From Pseudomonadota bacterium (GTDB lineage Bacteria; Pseudomonadota; Alphaproteobacteria; Rhizobiales; Xanthobacteraceae), in NCBI GenBank assembly GCA_023387735.1, contig JAEWHP010000012.1, positions 1 to 64,000 on the forward strand: a DNA stretch of 64,000 nucleotides. Reading direction: 5' to 3'. The notes below the pieces were generated by a model. It was given only the letters and a program-made list of their open reading frames with translations, made no database searches and was not told the origin of the DNA. The position numbers and the translations under genes are program-made. Shown here piece by piece: positions 42,118 through 50,384 of this stretch (within the stretch, counting starts at the first letter, position 1; every line of letters begins with the position of its first letter).

Positions 42118-43350
42118 TCAATGCCCCCCCAGCACCAGGGTCTTGAAGGGCATCAGTATCGCCTGAATCCGCAGCAGCAAGGCGTGCACGAAGCCGACCG
42201 CGTCGATCGCGTGAAGAACGATACGACGACCGGTGCTGGTTTTTGGATCGACGATCTTGTCGTGATTGCTGGTGTAGGCGTTGACCGTGCAGACGCCGCC
42301 GGCGGTGACACCATCGAGGCCGTTCTTGTACAGCGGCTCGAGCATCACCAAAATCGTCCCGGACTTCACGGCAGTCTGCAATTCGAGGAGTTGCTCGCCG
42401 CCCCGGAATTGGCCGGCGGCAATATAGTCCTGAACATCGGTGACGATTAACGGAATGATCGCCCACGGCCTCGAAACGCACGTCGCTTCCGCCAGCATGC
42501 CCGTTTTCATCACGCCGGACTCGATCTGGCCGAACCCGGCCTGCAGCTTCTGTTGTCCGGAGCCGGCCGGTATCAACACGCCGGCCGGCCGCATCATCTG
42601 GTTGACGACATCGCCGGTGCGCAGCAGGAACTGCTCCACCCGCCCGTCGACGCCAGCGCGGACAAAAGTCTTGTTGAGGTCTACCTGGGCTTCATTCAAA
42701 GCAGCTGTTGCACTGGCTTTTTCGGCCGGCAGCAGCGTCGATACCCGCAGTTCAGCCGATTCCCTCACCGCCAAGGCCGCGTCGACGCCGGCCTGCCGCT
42801 GGGCAACCAGAACCTGCAACTTCTCGATATCGCGCTGCGGAACGATTCCCGGATTGCGGCGCTGCAATTCGCTCTTGGTCTCCAGTTCGTCTTTTGCCTG
42901 CTGGTAGTTGGCCTTCGCTTCCTGGATCTGCGCCTCCGCCTTGACGACATCGGCCCTAGCGCTGACGATCGAGGCGTCGACCTCGGCGATCTTGCGCTTT
43001 GACGTTTCGACGGCGGCCTCCTGCTTCGAACTGTCGAGCCGGAACAGCACATCGCCCTTCTTGACCTCCGCGCTGTAGCCGAAATTGACCTCGGCGACCC
43101 GACCCGACGCTTCGGGAAGAATCGGGATCGTCCTGAAGAACAGCGCCGCGTTGCTGGTCGAGGGATGGAAGAAGAAGACCGTCGTGATCAGCCCGACGGT
43201 GAGCATCAGGCAGCCGGTGATGCCCCATCGAAGTTCGAACCAGACGGAATAGAAAGTGATCTCCTTGCCGAGCCGCTTGCCTTGCACATAGCGGCGATAG
43301 AGGTAATCGGGAACGATCGTGACAAGCGAGCAGATAAGGAGCTCAAGCAT
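42118..43350 (-). CDS. HlyD family membrane fusion protein
   Basis: This 410-residue protein has an N-terminal helix (about 50-70, GCLMLTVGLITTVFFF), then a biotinyl-lipoyl half (SGRVAEVNFGYSAEVKKGDVLFRLD), long coiled coils (about 120-220), the second half (NKTFVRAGVDGRVEQFLLRTGDVV) and a beta-rich end. It looks like the adaptor of a tripartite efflux or secretion pump. No ABC transporter or outer-membrane channel is next to it. The partner is instead a two-helix protein whose gene overlaps by eight bases, as in the E. coli YibH/YibI arrangement. Confidence 0.86.
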   Translation of the reverse strand: MLELLICSLVTIVPDYLYRRYVQGKRLGKEITFYSVWFELRWGITGCLMLTVGLITTVFFFHPSTSNAALFFRTIPILPEASGRVAEVNFGYSAEVKKGDVLFRLDSSKQEAAVETSKRKIAEVDASIVSARADVVKAEAQIQEAKANYQQAKDELETKSELQRRNPGIVPQRDIEKLQVLVAQRQAGVDAALAVRESAELRVSTLLPAEKASATAALNEAQVDLNKTFVRAGVDGRVEQFLLRTGDVVNQMMRPAGVLIPAGSGQQKLQAGFGQIESGVMKTGMLAEATCVSRPWAIIPLIVTDVQDYIAAGQFRGGEQLLELQTAVKSGTILVMLEPLYKNGLDGVTAGGVCTVNAYTSNHDKIVDPKTSTGRRIVLHAIDAVGFVHALLLRIQAILMPFKTLVLGGH

Positions 43351-43798
43351 GGGCCCGCACCTCTTCCTTTGAGGCACCCGGGCTTGCGGCTCCCGCATTG
43401 CCACCAGCGCTCGCTTCAATCAGCGGCTCGGTTTCGGCATCGGGAGCATTCGGCGCAGAGTCGGCGATCCGCTCGACAGATCCGGCGATACTGCGCAAGG
43501 GCGTCCCGAAGTCGGGAATGTCGATCAGCGCGAGCAGCAGCCCCGCGATCCAGAACAGGTGATTGTGGGTGAACAGCGATATCAAGCCGAGGACGGCGAC
43601 GACCTCGAACTGCAGCTTCTGCGAACCATGCGCCATGCGCTCCGGCAGGCTGTGCAGGCGCCAGTAGAGCGTGCCGACCCAGAGTACGGCCGCGATGAGG
43701 AAGAGGCCCGTCGCCCACAACAGGACATCCGTCTCGTTCGGCGAGGTGATGAAGAACGGCATGTGGTGGGGAGCCAGGGGATGCAACTGTTCGGCCAA
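43343..43798 (-). CDS. Small membrane protein paired with the HlyD-type protein
   Basis: This 151-residue protein has two hydrophobic segments (about 25-45, VLLWATGLFLIAAVLWVGTLY, and about 67-92, FEVVAVLGLISLFTHNHLFWIAGLLLALIDI) and an acidic, Ala-rich tail. It starts with TTG at 43798, preceded by GGGAG at a good distance; the ATG at 43762 lacks a site. Gene order recalls DUF3302/YibI-type partners of HlyD proteins. An FNR/FixK-type box lies 78 bases upstream. Confidence 0.7.
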   Translation of the reverse strand: MAEQLHPLAPHHMPFFITSPNETDVLLWATGLFLIAAVLWVGTLYWRLHSLPERMAHGSQKLQFEVVAVLGLISLFTHNHLFWIAGLLLALIDIPDFGTPLRSIAGSVERIADSAPNAPDAETEPLIEASAGGNAGAASPGASKEEVRAHA

Positions 43799-43869
43799 GT
43801 CTCGTTCTCCCGATCAAACCTGGGGCTCCTCGGACGCGCCCCACATTGAGGACCATGGTCCTCAAAGGC

Positions 43870-43883
43870 TTGATCTGAATCAA
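43870..43883. promoter_or_regulatory. FNR/FixK-type box (perfect arms)
   Basis: TTGAT-CTGA-ATCAA fits the consensus exactly. It stands between the divergent HlyD-partner gene and the unknown-PPK2 gene pair, 74-78 bases from each start, so it could serve both. Confidence 0.85.
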
Positions 43884-43950
43884 GGGGTCAATCGTGACCC
43901 CGCCCCTAATCTCGGACCACAGAAGGCGAACAGTCATCCCGGAGCTTCCC

Positions 43951-44403
43951 ATGGCCAAGATCGACGACTTGATTCCCAGCGCAAAGGAAATCCAGAAGCA
44001 GGCAGCCCTGAAGGAGGCGCAAAAGGCCGACGAGCACGCCAAGCGCCTTGCTGCGGCCGAAGCCGAGAAGCACGCCCTGATCGACAGGCTCAGCAAGCCA
44101 TCGGGCTTGACCGAGGACGAGAAGGTCGAACTGGCGTCGAACGTGATCCAGCGCGCGGTCCGCAACGGGCTGAGCGAGGTGCAGGTCTACCGCTTTCCGA
44201 ACTCGCTGTGCACGGACCATGGCCGCGCCATCAACCAGATGGAGAAGGGCTGGGAAAAGACGCTGACCGGAATCCCGAAGGAGATCTTTCAGCTCTGGAG
44301 CGATTACCTGCAGCCGCGGGGCTATCGCATCCGCTACCAGATCGTCGATTTCCCGGGCGGTGTCCCCGGCGACATCAGCATCACCATCAGTTGGGACGCC
44401 TAG
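43951..44403 (+). CDS. Hypothetical protein preceding polyphosphate kinase 2
   Basis: This 150-residue protein is not recognised. The first ~60 residues are a charged helix (AKEIQKQAALKEAQKADEHAKRL, rich in Ala/Lys/Glu). The C-terminal ~90 residues form a mixed domain with LASNVIQRAVRNGLSEVQVYRFP, CTDHGRAINQMEKGW and RIRYQIVDFPGG, ending in strands. The ATG at 43951 has GGAG eight bases before it. It lies 39 bases before the PPK2 gene and shares the FNR/FixK-type box. Confidence 0.68.
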   Translation: MAKIDDLIPSAKEIQKQAALKEAQKADEHAKRLAAAEAEKHALIDRLSKPSGLTEDEKVELASNVIQRAVRNGLSEVQVYRFPNSLCTDHGRAINQMEKGWEKTLTGIPKEIFQLWSDYLQPRGYRIRYQIVDFPGGVPGDISITISWDA

Positions 44404-44442
44404 CCATATTGCGTCCGATAGCGGTCAAACGGGGAATTGCGC

Positions 44443-45243
44443 ATGGCCAAGGACGAACCTGCAGAGAAGATGAAGCGAAAGGACTATGAGAAAGAGTTGC
44501 GCAAGCTGCAGGTGCAGCTCTGCCATTTGCAGGAATGGGTCAAGGCCGAAAAGCTGCGGATCATCATCCTGTTCGAGGGCCGCGACGCCGCCGGCAAGGG
44601 CGGCACCATCAAGGCGCTCACGGAAAAGGTGAGCCCGCGAGTGTTCCGCGTCGCTGCCCTGCCCGCGCCTTCCGACCGCGAGAAGTCGCAACTTTTTCTG
44701 CAGCGGTATATCGCGCATTTCCCGGCGGGCGGCGAAATCGTGATCTTCGACCGCAGCTGGTACAACCGGGCCGGCGTCGAGCATGTCATGGGGTTCTGCA
44801 CCCCGGAACAGCACAAGCGGTTTCTGGAATTGTGTCCCCAGGTCGAGAAATTCGCCGTCGACGGCGGCATCATGCTGATCAAGCTGTGGCTTGAGGTCGG
44901 GATGGAGGAGCAGCAGCGCCGCTTCGAGGCGCGCATCGAGGACCCGCTGCGGCAATGGAAGCTCAGCCCGATGGACACCGAGTCGTTCGGGCGCTGGTAC
45001 GACTACTCGCGGGCGCGTGACATGATGTTCGAGGCCACCGACACGAAGGCCGCACCATGGCGCCTGATCCGCTCCGACGACAAACGGCGCGCGCGGCTGA
45101 ACGTCATCGCGCATATTCTCGATACGATCCCGTACAAGAAGGTGGCGCGAGAAAAGGTCAAGCTGCCGAAGCGCTCCTCCAAGGGCGAATACAACGATCA
45201 GGCCAGCCTGCGCAGGATGAAATTCGTCGAGGAGCGGTACTAG
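44443..45243 (+). CDS. ppk2: Polyphosphate kinase 2 family protein
   Basis: This 266-residue enzyme phosphorylates nucleotides with polyphosphate or the reverse. It is a P-loop kinase-like fold: Walker A in FEGRDAAGKGGTIKAL (about 48-62), the lid region PSDREKSQLFLQRYI, Walker B EIVIFDRSWYNRAGVEHVMGF, and LIKLWLEVGMEEQQRRFEARIEDP. Length and a single domain fit class I PPK2, which favours ADP/GDP. The ATG at 44443 has GGGGA eight bases before it. It is the second gene after an FNR/FixK-type box, implying polyphosphate-driven nucleotide supply at low oxygen. Confidence 0.94.
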   Translation: MAKDEPAEKMKRKDYEKELRKLQVQLCHLQEWVKAEKLRIIILFEGRDAAGKGGTIKALTEKVSPRVFRVAALPAPSDREKSQLFLQRYIAHFPAGGEIVIFDRSWYNRAGVEHVMGFCTPEQHKRFLELCPQVEKFAVDGGIMLIKLWLEVGMEEQQRRFEARIEDPLRQWKLSPMDTESFGRWYDYSRARDMMFEATDTKAAPWRLIRSDDKRRARLNVIAHILDTIPYKKVAREKVKLPKRSSKGEYNDQASLRRMKFVEERY

Positions 45244-45275
45244 GCCGCCGCCCCCTGCTCCGCGACGCCGCAGAG

Positions 45276-46964
45276 TCATCCCGCTTTCAGTTCGCCGAGC
45301 ACGCTGTCCATTCTTCGGGTCCAGTTGGCGCTGTCGGTCTTGTCCGCCAAGCCGTCTGCCTGCAGCACATCGCGGACCGGTCCGCGGGCGCCGACGATCT
45401 GGAAGGCGATGCCGCGCGAGGAAAGCTCCCCATGCAGATCGTGCAGCATTTTCGCGCCCGCGAGATCGATGAATGGCGAAGACGAGAGGCCGCAAATGAC
45501 GAGCTTGATGTCCGGATTGGCGTGAACCTTCTCAAGCACCGTTTCCAGAACCGTTTCGGCATTGATGTAAAGCAGCGATGCTTCCGGCCGAAATGCAATG
45601 ACGCCCGGCAGCGGCTCAACGTCGGGATTGCGCGCACTGTCCGCATAGCGCCCGGTTCCCGGGAGCCGGCCGAGAAACGCCACGTTCGGATGCGAGGCCC
45701 GCGCCAGCAGCAGGAGGACCGAGGCGATGGCCGCCAGCAGGATACCTTTCAGGATTCCGAGCAACAGCACGGAGACGAGCGCGACGGCGGCGGCATAGAA
45801 ATCGATCCGGCTGATGCGCCACATCCGTACCAGCGCGCCGACATCGACAAGCTTGTAAACCGCGGTGAAAACGATCGCCGCCAGCACCGCCTTCGGAAGA
45901 TTGGTCAGTAATCCCGTGAGAAACAACAGGCAGATCGCCAGCGTGACCGAGCAGATGACGAGCGCCAGCGGCGTTTTCGCGCCGGCCTGGTCGTTGACCG
46001 CCGATTGCGACAGCCCGCCCGCGACGGGATAGCCCTGGCCGAGCGACACCGCGAGATTGGCAGCACCCAGCCCCAAAAACTCCTGCCGCACGTCGAGCGC
46101 ATAACCATGTTTGGCCGCAAAACTTCGCGCCGCCGAGACACCCTCGATGTAGGCGAGCAGCAGAATGCCGGCGGCAAGCGGAAACAGCTCGTCGAACTCA
46201 AGTAGCCCGAAGGTCGGCATGGCAAAGCTCGGCAGCCCGCTCGGGATGTTGCCCGTTACGGGGATGCCTCGCGCCGGCAGATTGAGCAAGGTGGCAATGA
46301 GGATCGCCAGCGCCACGACCGTGAGCCCGACGGGCTTGCCGGGCAGAAAGCGCTCGCCGAGCAGGAGCAGCGCGATCGCCACGAGACCCATCGCCAGAAC
46401 CACCCAATGAATATCGCCGAGCTGGCCGAGCAGCCTGATCAGCCGTTCGAAGAAATTGTGCCCGCCGCCGGCCACGCCGAACAGGCCAGGCAGTTGCGTC
46501 ATGATGATGGTGAGGCCGGCGCCGGCCTTGAAGCCGACCAAAATGCTGTCGCTGATCAGGCGCACCAGCTGGCTTAGCCGGAAGATCCAGGCGATCAGGC
46601 ACAGGAGAGCAACGGCGAGGGCCGCGATGCTGGCGATCTGCGCATATCGCACCGGATCGCCCGCCGCCAGCGCCCCGACCGTGGCCGCGATCATCAGCGA
46701 GATCGCCGAGGTCGGACCGACCGCAAGCTGGCGCGAAGAGCCCAGCAGCGCGTAGCCGATTCCGCCCAGCATGTAGCCATAGATGCCGACCTGCGGCGGC
46801 AGGCCGGCGAGCGCGGCATAGGCGAGCGACACCGGAATGGCATAGGCCGCGAGCGTCACGCCGCCGATGACATCGGACGATAGCCAGGAGGCGCGGTATC
46901 CGGCGAGCCAGTCCGCCGGCGGGAAGAATTTGGTCCGGCTCGATCCCATGTCGGCCAGCTTCAT
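45276..46964 (-). CDS. SulP family anion transporter with STAS domain
   Basis: This ~562-residue protein has ten or more helices, with the family motif GLPPQVGIYGYMLGGIGYALLGSSRQLAVGPTSAISLM near the start and GVSAARSFAAKHGY-LDVRQEFLGLGAANLAVSLGQGYPVAGGLSQSAVN in the core. A C-terminal STAS domain (FRPEASLLYINAETVLETVLEKV to the end) follows. Members carry sulfate, bicarbonate, dicarboxylates or other anions; the cargo here is unknown. ATG 46964 or 46949 may be the start. The FNR/FixK-type box at 46984 lies very close for this gene and suits the divergent one better. Confidence 0.92.
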   Translation of the reverse strand: MKLADMGSSRTKFFPPADWLAGYRASWLSSDVIGGVTLAAYAIPVSLAYAALAGLPPQVGIYGYMLGGIGYALLGSSRQLAVGPTSAISLMIAATVGALAAGDPVRYAQIASIAALAVALLCLIAWIFRLSQLVRLISDSILVGFKAGAGLTIIMTQLPGLFGVAGGGHNFFERLIRLLGQLGDIHWVVLAMGLVAIALLLLGERFLPGKPVGLTVVALAILIATLLNLPARGIPVTGNIPSGLPSFAMPTFGLLEFDELFPLAAGILLLAYIEGVSAARSFAAKHGYALDVRQEFLGLGAANLAVSLGQGYPVAGGLSQSAVNDQAGAKTPLALVICSVTLAICLLFLTGLLTNLPKAVLAAIVFTAVYKLVDVGALVRMWRISRIDFYAAAVALVSVLLLGILKGILLAAIASVLLLLARASHPNVAFLGRLPGTGRYADSARNPDVEPLPGVIAFRPEASLLYINAETVLETVLEKVHANPDIKLVICGLSSSPFIDLAGAKMLHDLHGELSSRGIAFQIVGARGPVRDVLQADGLADKTDSANWTRRMDSVLGELKAG

Positions 46965-46983
46965 CGGGCTATGCGACCCGGCC

Positions 46984-46997
46984 TTGACCCAGATCAA
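46984..46997. promoter_or_regulatory. FNR/FixK-type box
   Basis: TTGAC-CCAG-ATCAA matches at nine of ten positions. Its centre is about 75 bases before the CoA-transferase start, giving a 34-base leader if transcription starts 41.5 bases away. For the divergent SulP gene it would leave no leader. Confidence 0.75.
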
Positions 46998-47065
46998 GGA
47001 TGTGACCGGGCGGCGCGGCAACATTTCACGTCGTTCGACCTTCGATCGACTACCGGAGCGCGAGC

Positions 47066-47713
47066 ATGAAATCCGTTTCCGTTGAAGAAGCCGTCGCGCT
47101 GATCCCCAACGGTGCAAGCATCATGGTCGGCGGGTTCATGGGCGTCGGCACGCCGGAACGCCTGCTCGACGAACTGGTGCGCCAGAGGAAATCCGGCCTT
47201 TCCCTCATCTGCAATGACGCGGCGGTACCCGCCAAGGGCGTCGGCAAACTGTTCGACGCCGCGCAGGTGTCGCGCATGATCGGCACCCATATCGGGCTGA
47301 ACCCGAAGGCGCAGCAGCAGATGCTTGCGAGGCAGACCGACATCGACCTGATCCCGCAGGGCACCTTCGTCGAACGGATACGCGCCGGCGGCTGCGGCCT
47401 CGGTGGCGTGCTGACGCCGACGGGCGTCGGCACCACCGTCGAGGAAGGCAAGCAGCGGATCGAGGTGAACGGCAAGTCGTTCCTGCTGGAAACCGCGCTG
47501 CGCGCCGATTTCGCGCTGATCCACGCCTTTCTCGCCGACTATCTCGGCAACCTCGCCTACGCCCTCACCGCCCGCAACTTCAATCCGGTCATGGCGATGG
47601 CCGCCGACACCGTCATCGTGACAGCTGAAAATATCGTTCCGGTCGGCGTCATCGCGCCCGATCACGTCGTGACGCCCGGACCATTGGTCGACTATCTCGT
47701 CGCGAACGGGTGA
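47066..47713 (+). CDS. CoA-transferase subunit A (acetate/3-oxoacid type)
   Basis: This 215-residue protein is the alpha subunit of a family I CoA-transferase (AtoD/ScoA-like): VSVEEAVALIPNGASIMVGGFMGVGTPERLLDEL at the start, LICNDAA, GTHIGLNPKAQQQM, LIPQGTFVERIRAGGCGLGGVLTPTGVGT and FALIHAFLADYLGNLAYALTARNFNPVMA. With subunit B it moves CoA between acyl-CoA and an acid such as acetate, acetoacetate or succinate. The exact pair is not fixed by sequence. It ends three bases before subunit B. Confidence 0.93.
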   Translation: MKSVSVEEAVALIPNGASIMVGGFMGVGTPERLLDELVRQRKSGLSLICNDAAVPAKGVGKLFDAAQVSRMIGTHIGLNPKAQQQMLARQTDIDLIPQGTFVERIRAGGCGLGGVLTPTGVGTTVEEGKQRIEVNGKSFLLETALRADFALIHAFLADYLGNLAYALTARNFNPVMAMAADTVIVTAENIVPVGVIAPDHVVTPGPLVDYLVANG

Positions 47714-47716
47714 ACC

Positions 47717-48367
47717 ATGGATGCACAAACCATCATCGCCCGCCGCGTCGCGCAGGAGCTTCGGCCCGGCAATCTCGTCAACCTCGGCATCGGCATTCCG
47801 ACGCTGGTCGCCAATTACGTCCCCGCAGGACTCAACGTGTTCTTCCAGTCCGAGAATGGACTGATCGGCACCGGGCCTATCCCCGAGCAGGGCATGGCGC
47901 ATCCGTTGCTGACCGATGCCGGCGGCCGGCCGATCAGCGCGCTGCCGGGAGCGGCCACTTTCGACAGCGCGATGTCGTTCGGCCTGATCCGCGGCGGCCA
48001 TGTCGACATCACCGTGCTCGGCGGCCTGCAGGTCGACGCCAACGGCCTGCTCGCCAACTGGACAGTCCCCGGCAAGATGGTGCCCGGCATGGGCGGCGCG
48101 ATGGACCTGGTGAGCGGCGCCAAGCGCGTCATCATCGCCATGCAGCATGCCGCCAAGGGCAAATCCAAGATCGTCGTCAAGTGCAGCCTGCCTTTGACTT
48201 CGGTGCGACCGGTCGACCTCGTGGTCACCGAGATCGCCGTCATCGCGTTTCCCGGCGGCAAGGCGACGCTTCGCGAGACTGCCCCCGGCATTTCGGTCGC
48301 CGAGGTCATGGCGGTAACGGAAGCCGATCTGGCGATTCCGGACACGGTGCCGGAAATGAAGCTTTGA
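47717..48367 (+). CDS. CoA-transferase subunit B (acetate/3-oxoacid type)
   Basis: This 216-residue protein is the beta subunit. It holds the catalytic Glu46 in VFFQSENGLIGTGP, which forms the glutamyl-CoA thioester. LVNLGIGIPTLVANYVP precedes it, and GGHVDITVLGGLQVDANGLLANWTVPGKMVPGMGGAMDLV follows. Operonic with subunit A. Near acetate kinase and phosphate acyltransferase genes, a role in ketone-body or short-chain acid metabolism (for example PHB breakdown products) is plausible. Confidence 0.94.
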   Translation: MDAQTIIARRVAQELRPGNLVNLGIGIPTLVANYVPAGLNVFFQSENGLIGTGPIPEQGMAHPLLTDAGGRPISALPGAATFDSAMSFGLIRGGHVDITVLGGLQVDANGLLANWTVPGKMVPGMGGAMDLVSGAKRVIIAMQHAAKGKSKIVVKCSLPLTSVRPVDLVVTEIAVIAFPGGKATLRETAPGISVAEVMAVTEADLAIPDTVPEMKL

Positions 48368-48379
48368 AAGCCGTTTCCC

Positions 48380-49171
48380 TCAATCGATGATGTGATAGCC
48401 GCCGTCGACGTAGAGCACGCTGCCAGTCATGAGCTTGGCGCCATCCAGCGCCAGAAACGCGGTCGCCTTGCCGACGTCGTCGATGCTAACCAGGCTGCGT
48501 GCGGGCGCCTGCGACTGCGCCTTGTCCATCAGTTCGTCGAACTCCGGGATGCCGGATGCTGCCCGCGTCGCCAGCGGTCCCGGTGAAATGGCGTGGACGC
48601 GAATGCCCTTGGGGCCGAGCTCGGCAGCGATATAGCGCACCGCCGCCTCGAGCGCCGCTTTGGCCACGCCCATGACGTTGTAGTTCTTCACCACCATCTG
48701 GCTGCCGTAATAGGTCATGGTGAATATGGTGCCGCCATTCTTCATCAACGGTTCGGCGAGATGCGCCATGCGCATGAACGACCAGCAGGACACGTCCATG
48801 GTCTTCTGGAATCCTTCGCGGTCGACATCCACCACGCGGCCATGCAGCGCGCCCTTGGGTGAGAAAGCGATCGAATGAAGCAGGAAGTCTAGCTGGCCCC
48901 ACTCCTGCTTGATGTGCTCGAAGACCTTTTCGAGCTCGCCCTCGACCATGACATCCAGCGGCATGAAGATCGGTGCTTCCAGCGCTTTCGCCAGCGGCTC
49001 GACGTGCTTCCTGGCCTTTTCGTTCAGGTAAGTGACGGCAAGGTCGGCACCCAGCGCACGAAATGCCTTGGCGCAGCCCCATGCGATCGACTGGTCGTTG
49101 GCGATGCCGACGACCAGCCCCTTCTTGCCCTTCAGTGCAACCTTGGTCTCGGGGAAAACCGGGATATTCAT
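48380..49171 (-). CDS. fabI: Enoyl-ACP reductase, FabI type
   Basis: This 263-residue SDR-type protein reduces trans-2-enoyl-ACP with NADH in fatty acid synthesis. It has the FabI cofactor loop GLVVGIANDQSIAWG, LLHSIAFSPKGALHG and the YX6K pair Tyr164-Lys171 in YNVMGVAK. The C terminus TGSVLYVDGGYHI is typical. Its start overlaps the acetate kinase stop (ATGA), so it is the last gene of the DUF3141-pta-ackA-fabI operon. A FabI in such an operon is unusual and may be a second copy. Confidence 0.95.
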   Translation of the reverse strand: MNIPVFPETKVALKGKKGLVVGIANDQSIAWGCAKAFRALGADLAVTYLNEKARKHVEPLAKALEAPIFMPLDVMVEGELEKVFEHIKQEWGQLDFLLHSIAFSPKGALHGRVVDVDREGFQKTMDVSCWSFMRMAHLAEPLMKNGGTIFTMTYYGSQMVVKNYNVMGVAKAALEAAVRYIAAELGPKGIRVHAISPGPLATRAASGIPEFDELMDKAQSQAPARSLVSIDDVGKATAFLALDGAKLMTGSVLYVDGGYHIID

Positions 49172-50379
49172 GACACCCTCTCGCGTTTCTGGTTCGGCGA
49201 CGGCCGGTTCATGAGCAGCGCCAGGGTGTGCTGCGCAATCATCAATTCCTCGTCGGTGGGGACGACATAAACGGGAATGCGGCTGTCGGGCCGGGATATT
49301 CTGCCGGCATGCCGGTCGTTGTCGGCAGGGTCCAGCGCAACGCCGAGCCAGGCCAGCTTCTCGACAATGCGGGCGCGGATGCTGGCGGAGTTTTCGCCGA
49401 TCCCGGCCGTGAACACGAAGGCATCGAGACCCTGCAGCGCCGCTGCCAGCATCCCGGCGTTGAGGCCGACCCGGTAGACGAAGTAATCGATCGCGAATGC
49501 CGCGCGCGGGTCCGCACTGGCTTCGAGTTCGCGCATGTCGTTGCTGACGCCGGACAGGCCCTTGAGGCCGCAGTCGCGGTAAAGAAAATTCTGCACGTTC
49601 GATGCCGACATGCCCTTTTCAGTAAGGAGATAGAGCACCACGCCCGGATCGAGTTGTCCTGGCCGCGTTCCCATGGCGAGCCCATCGAGCGCCGTGAATC
49701 CCATCGTGCTCTCGACGCTCTTCCCGCCCTTGATGGCGCACATCGAGGCTCCGCTGCCGAGATGGGCGACGATCACGCGCCCACTGGCGATTTCAGGCGC
49801 AACCCGCGGCAGGCGTTTGGCAATGTACTCGTAGGATAGGCCGTGGAAGCCATAGCGCCGGACGCCTTCGGCATGGAGCTGGTACGGGATCGCGTAATGG
49901 TCCGCGACTGCGTCGTGGTCGCGATGAAAGGCCGTGTCGAAGCAAGCGACCTGCGGCAGTGATGGAGAATGGCCGAGCAGCGTCCTGATCGGCGCAAGAT
50001 TGTATGGCTGATGCAGCGGCGCCAGCGAAACGTAGCGTTCCAGCCGCGACACGACCGCATGATCGATCAGCACCGGGCGCGCGTGATCCGGCCCGCCATG
50101 AACGACACGGTGACCGACGGCGATCGGATTGACGTTGAGTTCGCGTAGCCAGGCGCCGGCAATCGACATCGCGGCCGGCACATCCGCCACCGCCTCGACC
50201 GGGTAGGCGCGGTCCGCCAGCGGATCACCGTTCGGGCCGCTGGCGCGCAGTCGCGGCCGACTGCCGATCCCGTCCATCTGGCCCTTGATCTGCCGCTGCA
50301 GTCCTCCAGCGCCTTCAACCGCGAACACCTGGAACTTGACACTGGACGAACCGGCATTGACGACGAGGATGGTGTCCAT
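49168..50379 (-). CDS. ackA: Acetate/propionate kinase
   Basis: This ~403-residue ASKHA-fold kinase makes ATP from acetyl phosphate (or a near homologue). Motifs: ILVVNAGSSSVKFQVF at the start, GHRVVHGG, RYGFHGLSYEYIAKRL, IVAHLGSGASMCAIKGGKSVESTMGFTALDGLAMGTRPGQLDPGV and FTAGIGENSASIRARI. ATG 50379 or the GTG at 50388, which overlaps the pta stop (GTGA), is the start. It lies between pta and fabI, so acetyl phosphate from Pta can be used for substrate-level ATP. Confidence 0.95.
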   Translation of the reverse strand: MDTILVVNAGSSSVKFQVFAVEGAGGLQRQIKGQMDGIGSRPRLRASGPNGDPLADRAYPVEAVADVPAAMSIAGAWLRELNVNPIAVGHRVVHGGPDHARPVLIDHAVVSRLERYVSLAPLHQPYNLAPIRTLLGHSPSLPQVACFDTAFHRDHDAVADHYAIPYQLHAEGVRRYGFHGLSYEYIAKRLPRVAPEIASGRVIVAHLGSGASMCAIKGGKSVESTMGFTALDGLAMGTRPGQLDPGVVLYLLTEKGMSASNVQNFLYRDCGLKGLSGVSNDMRELEASADPRAAFAIDYFVYRVGLNAGMLAAALQGLDAFVFTAGIGENSASIRARIVEKLAWLGVALDPADNDRHAGRISRPDSRIPVYVVPTDEELMIAQHTLALLMNRPSPNQKRERVS

Positions 50380-50384
50380 GGCGT

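Noticed and set aside
47710..48390. 226-codon alternative frame over CoA-transferase subunit B
   Set aside because: It is an Arg-rich out-of-frame shadow of a clearly recognised subunit.
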